64,000 nucleotides of DNA from Thermoleophilia bacterium UBA6103 (GTDB lineage Bacteria; Actinomycetota; Thermoleophilia; UBA2241): NCBI GenBank assembly GCA_002423545.1, contig DIWP01000037.1, positions 19,511 to 83,510 on the forward strand, written 5' to 3'. Position numbers and translations under genes: made by a program. The notes below the pieces were generated by a model, which worked only from the letters and a program-made list of their open reading frames with translations, had not been told where the DNA came from and searched no databases. Shown here piece by piece: positions 8,286-16,784 of this stretch. The stretch's first letter is position 1. Every line of letters starts with the position of its first letter.

Positions 8286-9272
8286 TCACGAGTCGGGACT
8301 TGGAGGAGCAGTGCCATCGCGTCCGGCCTCGAATCCGATCCGCTCCCTCTCGATGACCAAAGGCCGCTTCTGCACCTGAGTGTGAATCGCCCCAATGTAT
8401 TCTCCCAGAATGCCGATGAAGAACAGCAACACGGAAGCCAACAGGTACACCCCTATCACCATAGGAGCGGTGCCCAAGGGCAGTTGATCCCAGAAGATGA
8501 GCTTGGCGATGAGATAGCCGATGGCCACGAGTAAGCTGAGAAACGACATGATGAAACCGGCCATGGTCGCCAACCGCAGCGGGACCTTGGAATGGTTGAT
8601 GATGCCAAGCATGCCCATGTCGAAGAGCGTGTACAGGTTGTTCTTGGTGAATCCGCGCCTGCGGCGTGGCTGCACATACGGCACTTCGAAACGCTCGTAG
8701 CCCAAGTCACAGATAAGGCCTCGGAAGTATGGATAGGGATCGTCGATAGCACGGAGTTGATCCATCACGACCCGATCGTACAAGCCGAATCCCGTGAAGT
8801 CTTTCACCAGCGGTATCTCGGCAAGGCGACTGATGAGACGGTAGTAGAGTCCGCGCACGAAGAACATGCTCTTTGTCTCGAGACTCTCCTTCTTGATCCC
8901 AATGACGATCTTGAACCCTTCTTCCCACCGGCGTACGAACTCTCGGATGAGTTCGGGCGGGTCCTGCAGGTCGGCGACGACGCTGATGACGGCGTCGCCG
9001 GTCGCCTGCATAAGGCCGTGGAACGGCGAACGGATGTGACCGAAGTTGCGCGTGTTGACGATGACCTTCACGCGCGCATCCCCGGCGCAGATCTCCCGCA
9101 GGATCGGCACGGTGCGATCGCTCGATGCATTGTCGATGAAGATGTGTTCATAGGTATAGGGATCACCGTCGCGCGGCGGGAGACTCTCGACCGCGTCGCG
9201 CACCTGCGCGTAGACCTCGCGGACGTTCTCCTCTTCGTTGAAGCAGGCGGTGACGACGCTGATGAACGGCAT
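8286..9272 (-). CDS. GT2 polyprenyl-phosphate glycosyltransferase, GtrB/DPM1 type with two C-terminal helices
   Basis: A 328-residue protein. MPFISVVTACFNEEENVREV, HIFIDNASSDRTVPIL, RNFGHIRSPFHGL and VVADLQDPPELI are the GtrB/ArnC-type GT2 motifs, with DLQDPP at the metal site. Two C-terminal helices, LATMAGFIMSFLSLLVAIGYL and MVIGVYLLASVLLFFIGILG, are followed by the EYIGAIHTQVQKRP motif seen in this family. It should make an undecaprenyl-phosphate-linked sugar at the inner face. ATG 9272 lies one base after the stop of the upstream gtrA; longer starts would run into that gene. The GtrA/GtrB pair points to glycan side-branch decoration. Active-site N-F-G-H and D-Q-D residues are intact. Confidence 0.88.
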   Translation of the reverse strand: MPFISVVTACFNEEENVREVYAQVRDAVESLPPRDGDPYTYEHIFIDNASSDRTVPILREICAGDARVKVIVNTRNFGHIRSPFHGLMQATGDAVISVVADLQDPPELIREFVRRWEEGFKIVIGIKKESLETKSMFFVRGLYYRLISRLAEIPLVKDFTGFGLYDRVVMDQLRAIDDPYPYFRGLICDLGYERFEVPYVQPRRRRGFTKNNLYTLFDMGMLGIINHSKVPLRLATMAGFIMSFLSLLVAIGYLIAKLIFWDQLPLGTAPMVIGVYLLASVLLFFIGILGEYIGAIHTQVQKRPLVIERERIGFEAGRDGTAPPSPDS

Positions 9273-9273
9273 A

Positions 9274-9864
9274 TCAGGACTCTCGTTCGTGCTGGCCGGT
9301 TGCCGTCTGACTAGCGTTCGGCGCCTCCGCCGAGGACCCTGCCAGCCCGTCCGCACGGGCGAGGGCCCGTCCCTCACGGAAGCTGAACACGCGGTGACCG
9401 ACGTAGCTGACGATCACGACGGCGAGCGTGTAGATCGCCTGCACGACGTAGGCGTTGAGGGGAAAGACGCGCAACGCCAGCGGCAGGACGAGGAGGTTGG
9501 CGGCAAGGATCACCGCGTACACGAGCAGGAACCGCGGTATCTCGTGGTGCATCCTGCCGCGGCTGCGGAACACGAGATACCGGTAGCAGAAGTAGGCATT
9601 GGCCACGGCGATCACCCAGCTGATGATCAGGATCACGGTGACCGGCAGGGACCCGTTCAGGGCCCAGTAGAAGCCCGCGAAGACCAAATAGCCGAAGACC
9701 GTGTTCCAGCCGCCGATCAGCAGGTAGAGGATCTGCTCGCGATAGGGATGGAGGCGGCTTGGCAGGATCCTGTCGACGGCGGCGTCGAGACGGCCGCGGA
9801 AGCCATTGCCGGACGTCTCCAGCGAGGCCGGCGCGCCGGCCCGCGGCCGCCTCGTCTCAGGCAC
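9274..9864 (-). CDS. GtrA family membrane protein
   Basis: 196 residues from GTG 9864. After a Pro/Arg-rich lead of about 45 residues comes ILYLLIGGWNTVFGYLVFAGFYWAL, the GtrA signature, then YFCYRYLVFRSRGR, RFLLVYAVILAANLLVLPLALRVFPL and VVSYVGHRVFSFREG. Four membrane helices are expected. It overlaps the end of the cyclase gene by eight bases and is followed after one base by the GtrB-like GT2, so it is likely part of the same transcript as the sugar-biosynthesis genes upstream. The proposed role is to move the polyprenyl-phosphate sugar across the membrane. A hydrophilic C-terminal tail rich in Ala/Ser/Thr is not part of the family core. Confidence 0.88.
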   Translation of the reverse strand: MPETRRPRAGAPASLETSGNGFRGRLDAAVDRILPSRLHPYREQILYLLIGGWNTVFGYLVFAGFYWALNGSLPVTVILIISWVIAVANAYFCYRYLVFRSRGRMHHEIPRFLLVYAVILAANLLVLPLALRVFPLNAYVVQAIYTLAVVIVSYVGHRVFSFREGRALARADGLAGSSAEAPNASQTATGQHERES

Positions 9865-10960
9865 GGTCGGCCGGCCCGGGAGGCAGCGCGGACGGCAGTG
9901 CCTCGAGCGCCTGCAGCGCTTCGTCCTCGCCGAGGTCGTCGACGAGGATGAGGCGCCAGTCGTCCACCGGCATGACGAGCGCCAAGCCGGCGCCGGTGCG
10001 CTTCTTGTCGTGACGCATGGCGGCAACTACCGCGTCGCGGTCGAGCCCGGCGAGCGCCGCCGGGTCGGGCAGCGCCGGCCGCAGCAGCCGGGTCGTGACC
10101 TCGTCGAACCGGTCCGGTGCGAGCAGGCCACGATCGCGCGCGACAAGGCCGGCCAGGACCATGCCGAAGACGACGGCCTGGCCGTGGGGCACACCGAAGT
10201 CGGTCGCCGACTCGACGGCATGCCCAAAGCAGTGGCCGAAGTTCAACAGACGGCGGTCGCCGCGATCGAACTCGTCACGCTCGATGAACCCCTGCTTGAT
10301 GAGCAGCGATGCACGCACGGCGGCGGCGACCGCATCCTCGTCCCGATCGCAGAGAGCAGTCAGCCGCGGCTCGACATGAGCCATAGCTTCTGGCCCGGCG
10401 GCAATGTGCAGCTTGACGATCTCGCCGAGGCCGCTGAAGTACTGGTCGTCGTCGAGCGTCTTCAGCAGCGGCGTGTGGACGACGACCTGTTGCGGCGGGT
10501 ACATCGTGCCCAGAAGGTTCTTGAAGTGCCGGAAGTTGAGAGACGTCTTGGCGCCGATGCAGCTGTCCGCCTGCGCGAGCAGGGTGCTGGGCACGTAGAT
10601 CCAGCGCACACCGCGATAGATCACCGACGCGAGGAAGCCCGTCACGTCCTGGAGGACGCCGCCACCGACCGACACCACGGTCGCGTTCCGCTTCGCCGCC
10701 TGGGCGATCATTTCCTCGCACAGCGCGGCCACGCCCTCGAGCGTCTTGAGCTCCTCTGTCGCCGGCACCGGGTGCAGCGGGCGAGCGGCCAGCGGAGCCA
10801 GGCAGCCCTGGCCGTGCAGGCGCCAGACGAGCTCGTCGACCACCACGAACGCGTTCTCGCTTTCGGCGAGCTCCGCCACCCAGTCGCCGTCGTCCCGGAA
10901 CGCGACCTGGTAATCGCCGCTGCGGGAGCGCACTGTCATGAGATCCACGAGCGACCTCAC
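9857..10960 (-). CDS. AroB-like sugar-phosphate cyclase (dehydroquinate-synthase superfamily)
   Basis: 367 residues. VVSVGGGVLQDVTGFLASVI is the NAD-binding GGG(S/V)xxD loop; RGVRWIYVPSTLLAQADSCI, then GAKTSLN and FKNLLGTMYPPQQV, is the active-site block; LLNFGHCFGHAVE and VPHGQAVVFGMVLA supply the zinc-binding histidines. In true AroB the block reads close to DSSVGGKTGIN with K-N-M-I-G, so several positions differ (DSCIGAKTSLN). That is more like the atypical cyclases found in antibiotic and polysaccharide clusters. No other shikimate gene is nearby, and it is fused by GTGA overlap to an SDR. It probably cyclises a sugar phosphate or keto-sugar during NDP-sugar modification. Housekeeping dehydroquinate synthase is the less likely alternative. 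ATG 10939 is an alternative start. Confidence 0.75.
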   Translation of the reverse strand: MRSLVDLMTVRSRSGDYQVAFRDDGDWVAELAESENAFVVVDELVWRLHGQGCLAPLAARPLHPVPATEELKTLEGVAALCEEMIAQAAKRNATVVSVGGGVLQDVTGFLASVIYRGVRWIYVPSTLLAQADSCIGAKTSLNFRHFKNLLGTMYPPQQVVVHTPLLKTLDDDQYFSGLGEIVKLHIAAGPEAMAHVEPRLTALCDRDEDAVAAAVRASLLIKQGFIERDEFDRGDRRLLNFGHCFGHAVESATDFGVPHGQAVVFGMVLAGLVARDRGLLAPDRFDEVTTRLLRPALPDPAALAGLDRDAVVAAMRHDKKRTGAGLALVMPVDDWRLILVDDLGEDEALQALEALPSALPPGPADRA

Positions 10961-11625
10961 ACCAGCGAGTAGCCGCCGTCGCAGACCAGCACCTGGCCGG
11001 TCGTGAACGAGTTGCGCGAAGAAGCCAGGAACGCGACCAGCTCGGCGATCTCGTACGGCTCAGCAAGGCGCCGCAGCGGCATGTCGGCCGCGACCGCGGC
11101 GATCTGTTCGGGGGTGTTGTTCTGCGTTGTCAGCTCGGTCATGACGAACCCGGGGGCGACGGCGTTCACGAGCACCCCGGCCGGCGCCAGCTCGACGGCC
11201 ATGGCGCGGGTCAGACCGTTCAGGGCTGTCTTGCCGACAATGTACGGCAGGCGACGCTCCTTCGCGACCACGGTCCATACGGAGCTGATGTTCACCACGC
11301 GACCCCAGCCACGCCCGGCCATGACCGGGGCAAGTGCTCGGGCGAGCCGGAACGGCGCCAGCAGGTCGACCTGAAGGGTCTCGGCGAGGAGGGCGTCGTC
11401 CGTCTCGCCGAGCGAAGCCAGCGGGTTGATGCCGGCGTTGTTCACCAGGATGTCGACCGGCGTGTCGAGTCTCGCCACATAGCCATCGATCGATGCGGGG
11501 TCGCTCAAGTCGAGCTCGGCGCGTGGCGGCGCCAGCACCCGCGCGCCCAGCTCCTCGAACCGGACGACAACGGCGCGACCGATGCCGCGCGAGCCTCCGG
11601 TGACGAGCGCGACCCTGTCGTTCAT
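10957..11625 (-). CDS. short-chain dehydrogenase/reductase (FabG-like)
   Basis: 222 residues. RVALVTGGSRGIGRAVVVRF is the TGxxxGxG cofactor loop, DILVNNAGINPLASL the NNAG motif, NISSVWTVVAKERRLPYIVGK the Ser-Tyr-x3-Lys catalytic set, and APGFVMTELTTQ the following conserved PG motif. Such enzymes reduce or oxidise a hydroxyl/keto group with NAD(P)H. The start at 11625 is fixed by an ATGA overlap with the aldolase gene upstream, and its stop overlaps the cyclase GTG. It is coupled on both sides, so a step in the same pathway (reduction of a ketone made by the ThDP, aldolase or cyclase enzymes) is the most economical reading; fatty-acid synthesis is unlikely here. Confidence 0.82.
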   Translation of the reverse strand: MNDRVALVTGGSRGIGRAVVVRFEELGARVLAPPRAELDLSDPASIDGYVARLDTPVDILVNNAGINPLASLGETDDALLAETLQVDLLAPFRLARALAPVMAGRGWGRVVNISSVWTVVAKERRLPYIVGKTALNGLTRAMAVELAPAGVLVNAVAPGFVMTELTTQNNTPEQIAAVAADMPLRRLAEPYEIAELVAFLASSRNSFTTGQVLVCDGGYSLV

Positions 11626-12434
11626 TCGACCATGCCCCCCGCCTGCTCGATGAGTTGCTCGTAGCGCGCCTCCAGCATCTCGATGCGGGTTGCGTCCTCT
11701 TCGTAGATGCAGCCGTAGAAATCGCGCTTGTTCTTCAGCCACATCAGCTCGAAGCCGACGGCTTTCAGGATGCCGGCCTCGGCGCCGTCGTTGAGCGCGG
11801 CCGGGCAGCCGAAGATCACCTTTCGTGTCTCGTAGCGGTCCAGCAGGTCGCCAAGCTCCCGCATGAACGGCAGTGCCTCCTTGCCGACGCCACCGCCCAC
11901 GGCGCATTCCAGATCGTTGGCCTTGGCCGCCTCGAACACCCGGCGCGTGACGTCGAGGATCTGGTCACAGTTGATGTCCTCGCGGCTGAGTCCGAGCGAG
12001 CCGCTCATGTCCACGCGTCCCAAGACGACGCCATCGAGCTCTCCGATCTCCGGGAGCTCGAGCATCTCCGCGAAGCTGCCGACGCCGGTGATCGTCTCGA
12101 TGTTGGCCGCGAACTGCACGTCGTCGCGCTCGGTGGCGGGGAACGCGATCTTCGCCGCCGCCAGGAACTTGTGCAGCGCCCACGGCGACTCGACCATGGG
12201 TCCGACCACGCGCTCGACGCCGATGACCCGCGCCTCGTACATGTCGCGTACCGCCTCGCAGCCGCCGACCTTCATGGTGAGCCCGAGCCCGGCGGCAGAG
12301 ACGACCTCCTTGAGCCGCATGGCCTCTTCCATACGCGTGCCCTCGGCCTCGAACTCGGCCTTCACGCCGATGACATGGTGGTTCTCGCGGAGGTCCTGCA
12401 GCTGCTGGACCATCTTGCGCTCGAGCTCGTTCAT
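11622..12434 (-). CDS. HpcH/HpaI-type aldolase family protein
   Basis: 270 residues. AANIETITGVGSFAEMLELP and LDGVVLGRVDMSGSLGLSRE correspond to the E and D metal-ligand strands of class II HpcH/HpaI and citrate-lyase-beta aldolases (ExxxG ... GPxDLSxxxG); GPMVESPWALHKFLAAA and AVGGGVGKEALPFM fit the surrounding barrel. Such aldolases join or split pyruvate-like enolates and aldehydes. The protein begins MNELERKMVQQLQDLRENHH, a charged helix unlike the usual short N-terminus. ATG 12434 overlaps the ThDP gene stop (ATGA), and its stop overlaps the SDR start. Coupling suggests carbon-carbon chemistry on a sugar. The exact family within the phosphoenolpyruvate-like barrels is uncertain. Confidence 0.65.
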   Translation of the reverse strand: MNELERKMVQQLQDLRENHHVIGVKAEFEAEGTRMEEAMRLKEVVSAAGLGLTMKVGGCEAVRDMYEARVIGVERVVGPMVESPWALHKFLAAAKIAFPATERDDVQFAANIETITGVGSFAEMLELPEIGELDGVVLGRVDMSGSLGLSREDINCDQILDVTRRVFEAAKANDLECAVGGGVGKEALPFMRELGDLLDRYETRKVIFGCPAALNDGAEAGILKAVGFELMWLKNKRDFYGCIYEEDATRIEMLEARYEQLIEQAGGMVE

Positions 12435-14413
12435 GTCCTCTCCCTCCTGTCGGCCTCGTAGAGATCGACGATCATGTTCTCCCGGAATTCCTCACGGTCG
12501 AGCCACGGGAACATGTCCTCCAGCGGCTTCGACACGATACGCCCGTCGGGCAGCTTCTCCGCTATCACCTTCGGTGAGAAAGGCTGTTCGGGGTCCATCA
12601 CTACATCCAACAGAGCCGGGCTCGGCGAAGCCAGCGTCGCGGCGATCGCCCTGGGCAGCTCGGCGTGGCCACTGACCCGGTCTGCCGAGATACCGTACGC
12701 GGAGGCCACGGCGACCATGTCGGGCAGACCGACCCCGGTCGCCGGGCTCTCTCCGAACCGCGCGCCGGCAAACAGGTTGTCCTGCGTCTGGCGTATCGAC
12801 AGGTAGCCGTCGTTGTTGAACACGAAGACCTTGATGGGCAGGCGATACGACACGATGGTCTGCAGCTCCTGCAGGTTCATCTGGATGCTGCCGTCGCCGG
12901 CAAGACAGATGACGCGGCCGCCGACCGTGCGGGAGGCGACCGCACAGGCCGCCCCGACAGCGGCCGGCAGATCGTAACCCATCCCAGCTGTGCCCGAATT
13001 GACGATGACACGCTGACCTATCTTCGGCCGCAGCGCCTGCAGCGCGGTCACGCAGGCGCCGCCGTTGGCCAGCACGATCACGTCGCCGGCCGCCAGTTGG
13101 TCCGACAGCTCGTCGATGAAGACGTAGGGATTGACCGGGGCGTCGTTGCGTCGGTAGTCGGGCAGCACGACGGGATAGCGGTCGCGGCGGGCGGTGCACC
13201 AAGCCAGCCACGCCGCCCGCGACGCCGGCACCGGCTCGCCTTCGACGAGCTCGCGCAGCGTACGCACGAACCAGCCGACATCGGCCTGAACGGCGACATC
13301 TGGTGCGATTGTGGGCTTCGCCAGCTCTGCGGCGTCGATATCGACGACGACCGTACGCGCGGCGCGCGCGAAGCCTGCGAACTCCCAGCCGATCTGGCGC
13401 ACGTTCAGGCGGCAGCCGAGCACCAGCAGCAGATCAGCGTTCTGCACGGCGAAGTTGCCGGCGCGGTCGCCGAGGCTGCTGGGACGGCCGACCCAGAGCG
13501 GGTGGCCGTCCCAGAGTGTGTCGAGCGCGTTCCATGCGGTCGCGACCGGTATCTGCAGCGTGTCCGCCAGCGCGAGGAAATCATCGATGACGCCGGCAGC
13601 TCGCAGCGCCGAACCGGCCAGGATGACCGGCCGCTCCGCCACCTGTAGCGCTGCCGCGAGTTCTGCAGCTTGCTGGCGCGCCACGGCTTCGTCAAAGCCT
13701 CCCCAGGCAGCACCTCGGTCCTGTGGCGGCGCAAAGGGCGGCGGCCAAGCCAGGCTCGGCGGCGCGACCTCATCCGGCGCCGTGAGTCCGTCGACGACAG
13801 CGACCGGCCGGCCGCGCAAGGGTGCCACGAGCCGATCCGGCAAGCCGTCGAGCTCGCGGGGGTCGAAACCCGGCAGCTCGGCCGAGTCGATCTGCCCCGC
13901 CTGCACATTGAGCGGTACATCGAGCCACACCGGACCGGGCCGGCCGTGCGTAGCCAGATATGCCGCCTTCTCGAACTGGTAGCGAGCGAGCCGCGGGTCG
14001 ACGATCACGGCCGCGTATTTTGTGATGGGGGCGACCAGGCGCACGATGTCGGCCTCCTGGTCACCCAATTGCCGCAGCGGCAGGCCGGTGCTGCCGACGG
14101 TGGTGTCAAAGCGCACCTGGCCGGAGAGGAAGATGCCCGGCACCGAGTCGTGCCACATCCCCATGACGCCGGTGATGCAGTTGGTGCCGCCGGGGCCGCT
14201 CGTGACGATCGCGGCCCCGGGCCTCCCGCTGATGCGCGCGTATCCCTCGACCGCGATGGCACACGCTTGCTCGTGCTGGTTGAAGACCGTCCGCAGGTCT
14301 GGGCTCGTTCGCAGCGCGTCGTCGAGGTGCATCGCGCCGCCGCCCGTCACCGCGAAGACATACGTGACGCCGAGTGCGGACAACCGCGCAATCAGGTAGT
14401 CGGCGAGTCTCAT
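12431..14413 (-). CDS. thiamine-diphosphate-dependent enzyme, acetolactate-synthase/YerE-like
   Basis: 660 residues. The PYR domain is N-terminal with VFNQHEQACAIAVEGYARIS (catalytic Glu48 in the E-x-A region) and VTSGPGGTNCITGV; the PP domain has AGDGSIQMNLQELQTIV from Gly506 and NND at 533-535, the ThDP/Mg motif. A middle domain (VERPVILAGSAL-like, near 260) separates them. The insert at about 195-250 is Pro/Ala-rich and makes the protein longer than the usual 550-590 residues. Acetohydroxyacid synthases normally sit with an ilvN small subunit, absent here. Beside a CDP-3,6-dideoxysugar pathway it resembles YerE, which adds a two-carbon acetyl unit to CDP-4-keto-3,6-dideoxyglucose. That role is inference. 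ATGA overlaps link it to both neighbours. Confidence 0.8.
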   Translation of the reverse strand: MRLADYLIARLSALGVTYVFAVTGGGAMHLDDALRTSPDLRTVFNQHEQACAIAVEGYARISGRPGAAIVTSGPGGTNCITGVMGMWHDSVPGIFLSGQVRFDTTVGSTGLPLRQLGDQEADIVRLVAPITKYAAVIVDPRLARYQFEKAAYLATHGRPGPVWLDVPLNVQAGQIDSAELPGFDPRELDGLPDRLVAPLRGRPVAVVDGLTAPDEVAPPSLAWPPPFAPPQDRGAAWGGFDEAVARQQAAELAAALQVAERPVILAGSALRAAGVIDDFLALADTLQIPVATAWNALDTLWDGHPLWVGRPSSLGDRAGNFAVQNADLLLVLGCRLNVRQIGWEFAGFARAARTVVVDIDAAELAKPTIAPDVAVQADVGWFVRTLRELVEGEPVPASRAAWLAWCTARRDRYPVVLPDYRRNDAPVNPYVFIDELSDQLAAGDVIVLANGGACVTALQALRPKIGQRVIVNSGTAGMGYDLPAAVGAACAVASRTVGGRVICLAGDGSIQMNLQELQTIVSYRLPIKVFVFNNDGYLSIRQTQDNLFAGARFGESPATGVGLPDMVAVASAYGISADRVSGHAELPRAIAATLASPSPALLDVVMDPEQPFSPKVIAEKLPDGRIVSKPLEDMFPWLDREEFRENMIVDLYEADRRERT

Positions 14414-15324
14414 CGGTCCGCCACCAGGCGCTTGCGGTCGAGTTCCGGCAGACGGTCCTCATACCAGCTGAACAGTCGCTCGACTGCGATCTCGGTCGGC
14501 GTGAATGACACGTTCGGCATGATCTCCTTGAGTCTGGTGTTGTCGGCACTGTACTCCTTGCCGGTCCCTTCGTTCGCGACAAGGACCGGCACCTCCTTGC
14601 CGAGGCGCTCGCCCGCTTGCCGGGCGACCAGCGCCGCAAGGTCGCGCAGGCCGTCGGTCCAGTCCGGTGCCACATTGCAGGCGACCTTCTCGGGCGCGTC
14701 GGCCAGAGCCCAGTCGACCACCGGCATCAGGTCGTCGATGAAGAGATAGCTGAAGCGGCGGTCCTGACGCAGCGTGACCGCCAATCCGTACAGTGTCCGG
14801 CAAATGGCATTTGAAATGAATCGGATGCCGTAGTCCTCGTAACGGCCGAACACGCCGAAGAGGCGCAGCTCGACCACCTTCGGCCGGATGCCCGCAGCAC
14901 GCGACTCCAGATAGGCCCCCGCGACGTACTTCGAGAGGCCGTGCTCGTCTTCGGGGATGGACGCGCCGAACCGGTCTTCCCCTACGCGCACCAGCGGCTG
15001 CCTCGTGTCATACGCGGCGCCGGAACTCAAGAACACGAGCCGTTCGTACCTGTCGCCGCACGCGATGAGGTTGAAGAACATCCGCAGATTCGACCAGAGC
15101 TGGCGCGACGGATCGGCGGCGGCGCGGTGTCCGGGACGGACCGCGCCGTGCACGACAGCGTCGACCTCGTGACGCGCGAACCACTCGCGCACCGCGTGGT
15201 CGTCGGTCAGTTCCAGCTCAGCGTGAGTGGGCGCGAGCACCTCGTGTGTCCTCGCCAGGTGCTCGACCAAGTTGCGGCCGACAAAGCCGCTGCCGCCGGT
15301 GACAAGCAATCTCACGAGCGCCAC
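14410..15324 (-). CDS. NAD-dependent epimerase/dehydratase (NDP-sugar reductase-like)
   Basis: 304 residues. RLLVTGGSGFVGRNLVEHL is the extended-SDR cofactor loop; VHGAVRPGHRA, LVFLSSGAAYD and EDEHGLSKYVAG supply the Ser and the Y/H-x3-K region. The usual catalytic tyrosine position reads H-G-L-S-K here, so Tyr may be displaced or replaced. ELRLFGVFGRYEDYGIRFIS fits the sugar-nucleotide-binding half of abequose/paratose synthases and GDP-fucose-synthase-like reductases. In the CDP-dideoxysugar context it could be the 4-keto reductase or, after the ThDP step, a YerF-like reductase. GTG 15324 follows a GGAGGAG element; the stop overlaps the ThDP gene. It is the first gene of the coupled five-gene block. 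Confidence 0.78.
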   Translation of the reverse strand: MALVRLLVTGGSGFVGRNLVEHLARTHEVLAPTHAELELTDDHAVREWFARHEVDAVVHGAVRPGHRAAADPSRQLWSNLRMFFNLIACGDRYERLVFLSSGAAYDTRQPLVRVGEDRFGASIPEDEHGLSKYVAGAYLESRAAGIRPKVVELRLFGVFGRYEDYGIRFISNAICRTLYGLAVTLRQDRRFSYLFIDDLMPVVDWALADAPEKVACNVAPDWTDGLRDLAALVARQAGERLGKEVPVLVANEGTGKEYSADNTRLKEIMPNVSFTPTEIAVERLFSWYEDRLPELDRKRLVADR

Positions 15325-15385
15325 CGATGCGTGTCTCCTCCGGAAGCAGCGTCGGGAGAGATCCGTTCGTCATTGCGCAACCGGA

Positions 15386-16771
15386 TCATTGCCCGACCTG
15401 CCGCGGTGCCCTGGCCAGCATCATGGCGACACCCGCACCCAGCAGCAGGCAGGCGTAAGTGATGACACTCGACTTCGTGTCGCCCAAGGCCGGTTCGATT
15501 GTCGCATTCCCTTTGAACCACGGTTCGATGAACAAGTAGTCCATCGGAACGAAGCACAGGGCAAGGAGCACGGCGGCGACCTTCCCTGAGGCTGGAAGCT
15601 CAGGCGCGGTGAGCATGAGACTCAGCGGAATGAAGACGTAGAGCAACGTGTAGTCGCTGGACAGCGGCGGCAGGAGAATCATCATGACGATGAGAATGCC
15701 TGCCTTGCGCCAAAGCGCCACTCTCCGACCCTCAGGACCTGCGACGAGAAGGAGCCAGACGACGACGCCAGCGACGACGAGCGCCGCAACCAGCACGTAG
15801 GCCAGAGAGACACTCGTGGATGGATCGGCGCCGGCCACACGGATCCACACGAGATGAAAGACGCTCCAGATGCTGTGACGATGCGTGATGCCCTCGAAGC
15901 CCCACGTGGTGTAGCCGCCATGCACGCCGGTCAGCGTCTGCCACGCATAGCGAGCCACACCGAACGGCGAGATGCCCGGCGTCATGAACCCCAGAGCGAC
16001 CGTCGCCGCCACCGTCGTGGCCAGTGCGACGACGGCACCCCAGATGGCGGCGCGGTACCGCCGGTCGATCACCGGCAGCAGCAGAAGGATCGCCGGGTAG
16101 TACTTCAGGGCGGCGGCAACTCCGAGCAGCGCCATCGCCCAGCGCCACGAGCCTTTGGCGTAGAGATAGACGCCCCAGAACACAATGGCGAAAACGACCA
16201 TGTCGAAGTTGCCGCGATCGGCGACGAACGCAACGGGGTACGAGGCGAACGCAAACGCCATCGCGGCCACCCAGCGACCCCACGCACTCGCGAATGCTTC
16301 CCGCATGCACAGATACGAGGCGAACAGCACGGTCGTGAGGAGAGCCGCGATCTCCAGCGTCAGACCCCAGATGGGTGGGAGGACGGCTATGCCTCTCATG
16401 AGCAGGTGGGCGGCGGGCGAGTAGGCGAGCACGTAGGGCTCGGGGACCGCGTAGTAGTAGCCGCTCATCTGGGTCGGCGCCTGCGGCTGGGACAGCCCGT
16501 ACGACCGTACCGTCACCCAGTCGGTGAGGAAGTCGGAGAACCGCGCGGCCGGGCGGAACATATAGGTGCTCCACGGGTACTGCCAGCCGAGGCCGTAGTG
16601 GAGGATCAGGTGGTAGACGATCCCCAGGAGCGTTCCGCCGAGCACGATCGCCAGCAGAAGGATCGCCAAGCGCCGCTTCTCGTCGGCCGCTTGGACGGCC
16701 AGGACCGGAGCGGCGCCGGCGGAAGCGGACGCACCCGCCGCGACGGCGCGCTGTCCGGATTCAGCGTTCAC
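15386..16771 (-). CDS. GT87 (DUF2029) polyprenyl-phosphate-dependent mannosyltransferase-like membrane protein
   Basis: 461 residues with about ten hydrophobic segments. SWRWAMALLGVAAALKYYPA, then the LLLLP stretch, is the KxYP(A/L) hallmark of GT87 (alpha-mannosyltransferase, PimE-like), and FVADRGNFDMVVFAIVFWGV has the RGNxD acid motif in the first external loop region. These integral membrane GT-C enzymes use polyprenyl-phosphate sugars outside the membrane. The start is GTG 16771 behind GGGAGC; upstream codons overlap the reductase gene. In this operon it may add an arabinose- or mannose-like sugar to the exported glycan. The acceptor is unknown. Confidence 0.8.
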   Translation of the reverse strand: MNAESGQRAVAAGASASAGAAPVLAVQAADEKRRLAILLLAIVLGGTLLGIVYHLILHYGLGWQYPWSTYMFRPAARFSDFLTDWVTVRSYGLSQPQAPTQMSGYYYAVPEPYVLAYSPAAHLLMRGIAVLPPIWGLTLEIAALLTTVLFASYLCMREAFASAWGRWVAAMAFAFASYPVAFVADRGNFDMVVFAIVFWGVYLYAKGSWRWAMALLGVAAALKYYPAILLLLPVIDRRYRAAIWGAVVALATTVAATVALGFMTPGISPFGVARYAWQTLTGVHGGYTTWGFEGITHRHSIWSVFHLVWIRVAGADPSTSVSLAYVLVAALVVAGVVVWLLLVAGPEGRRVALWRKAGILIVMMILLPPLSSDYTLLYVFIPLSLMLTAPELPASGKVAAVLLALCFVPMDYLFIEPWFKGNATIEPALGDTKSSVITYACLLLGAGVAMMLARAPRQVGQ

Positions 16772-16784
16772 GACGGAGCTCCCG

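Noticed and set aside
9857..10960. Housekeeping aroB of the shikimate pathway
   Set aside because: No aroK, aroC, aroE or aroQ nearby, altered active-site block and coupling to sugar genes; kept as an alternative in the feature entry.
12431..14413. ilvB for branched-chain amino acids
   Set aside because: No ilvN, ilvC or leu genes, and it is coupled to sugar enzymes on both sides.
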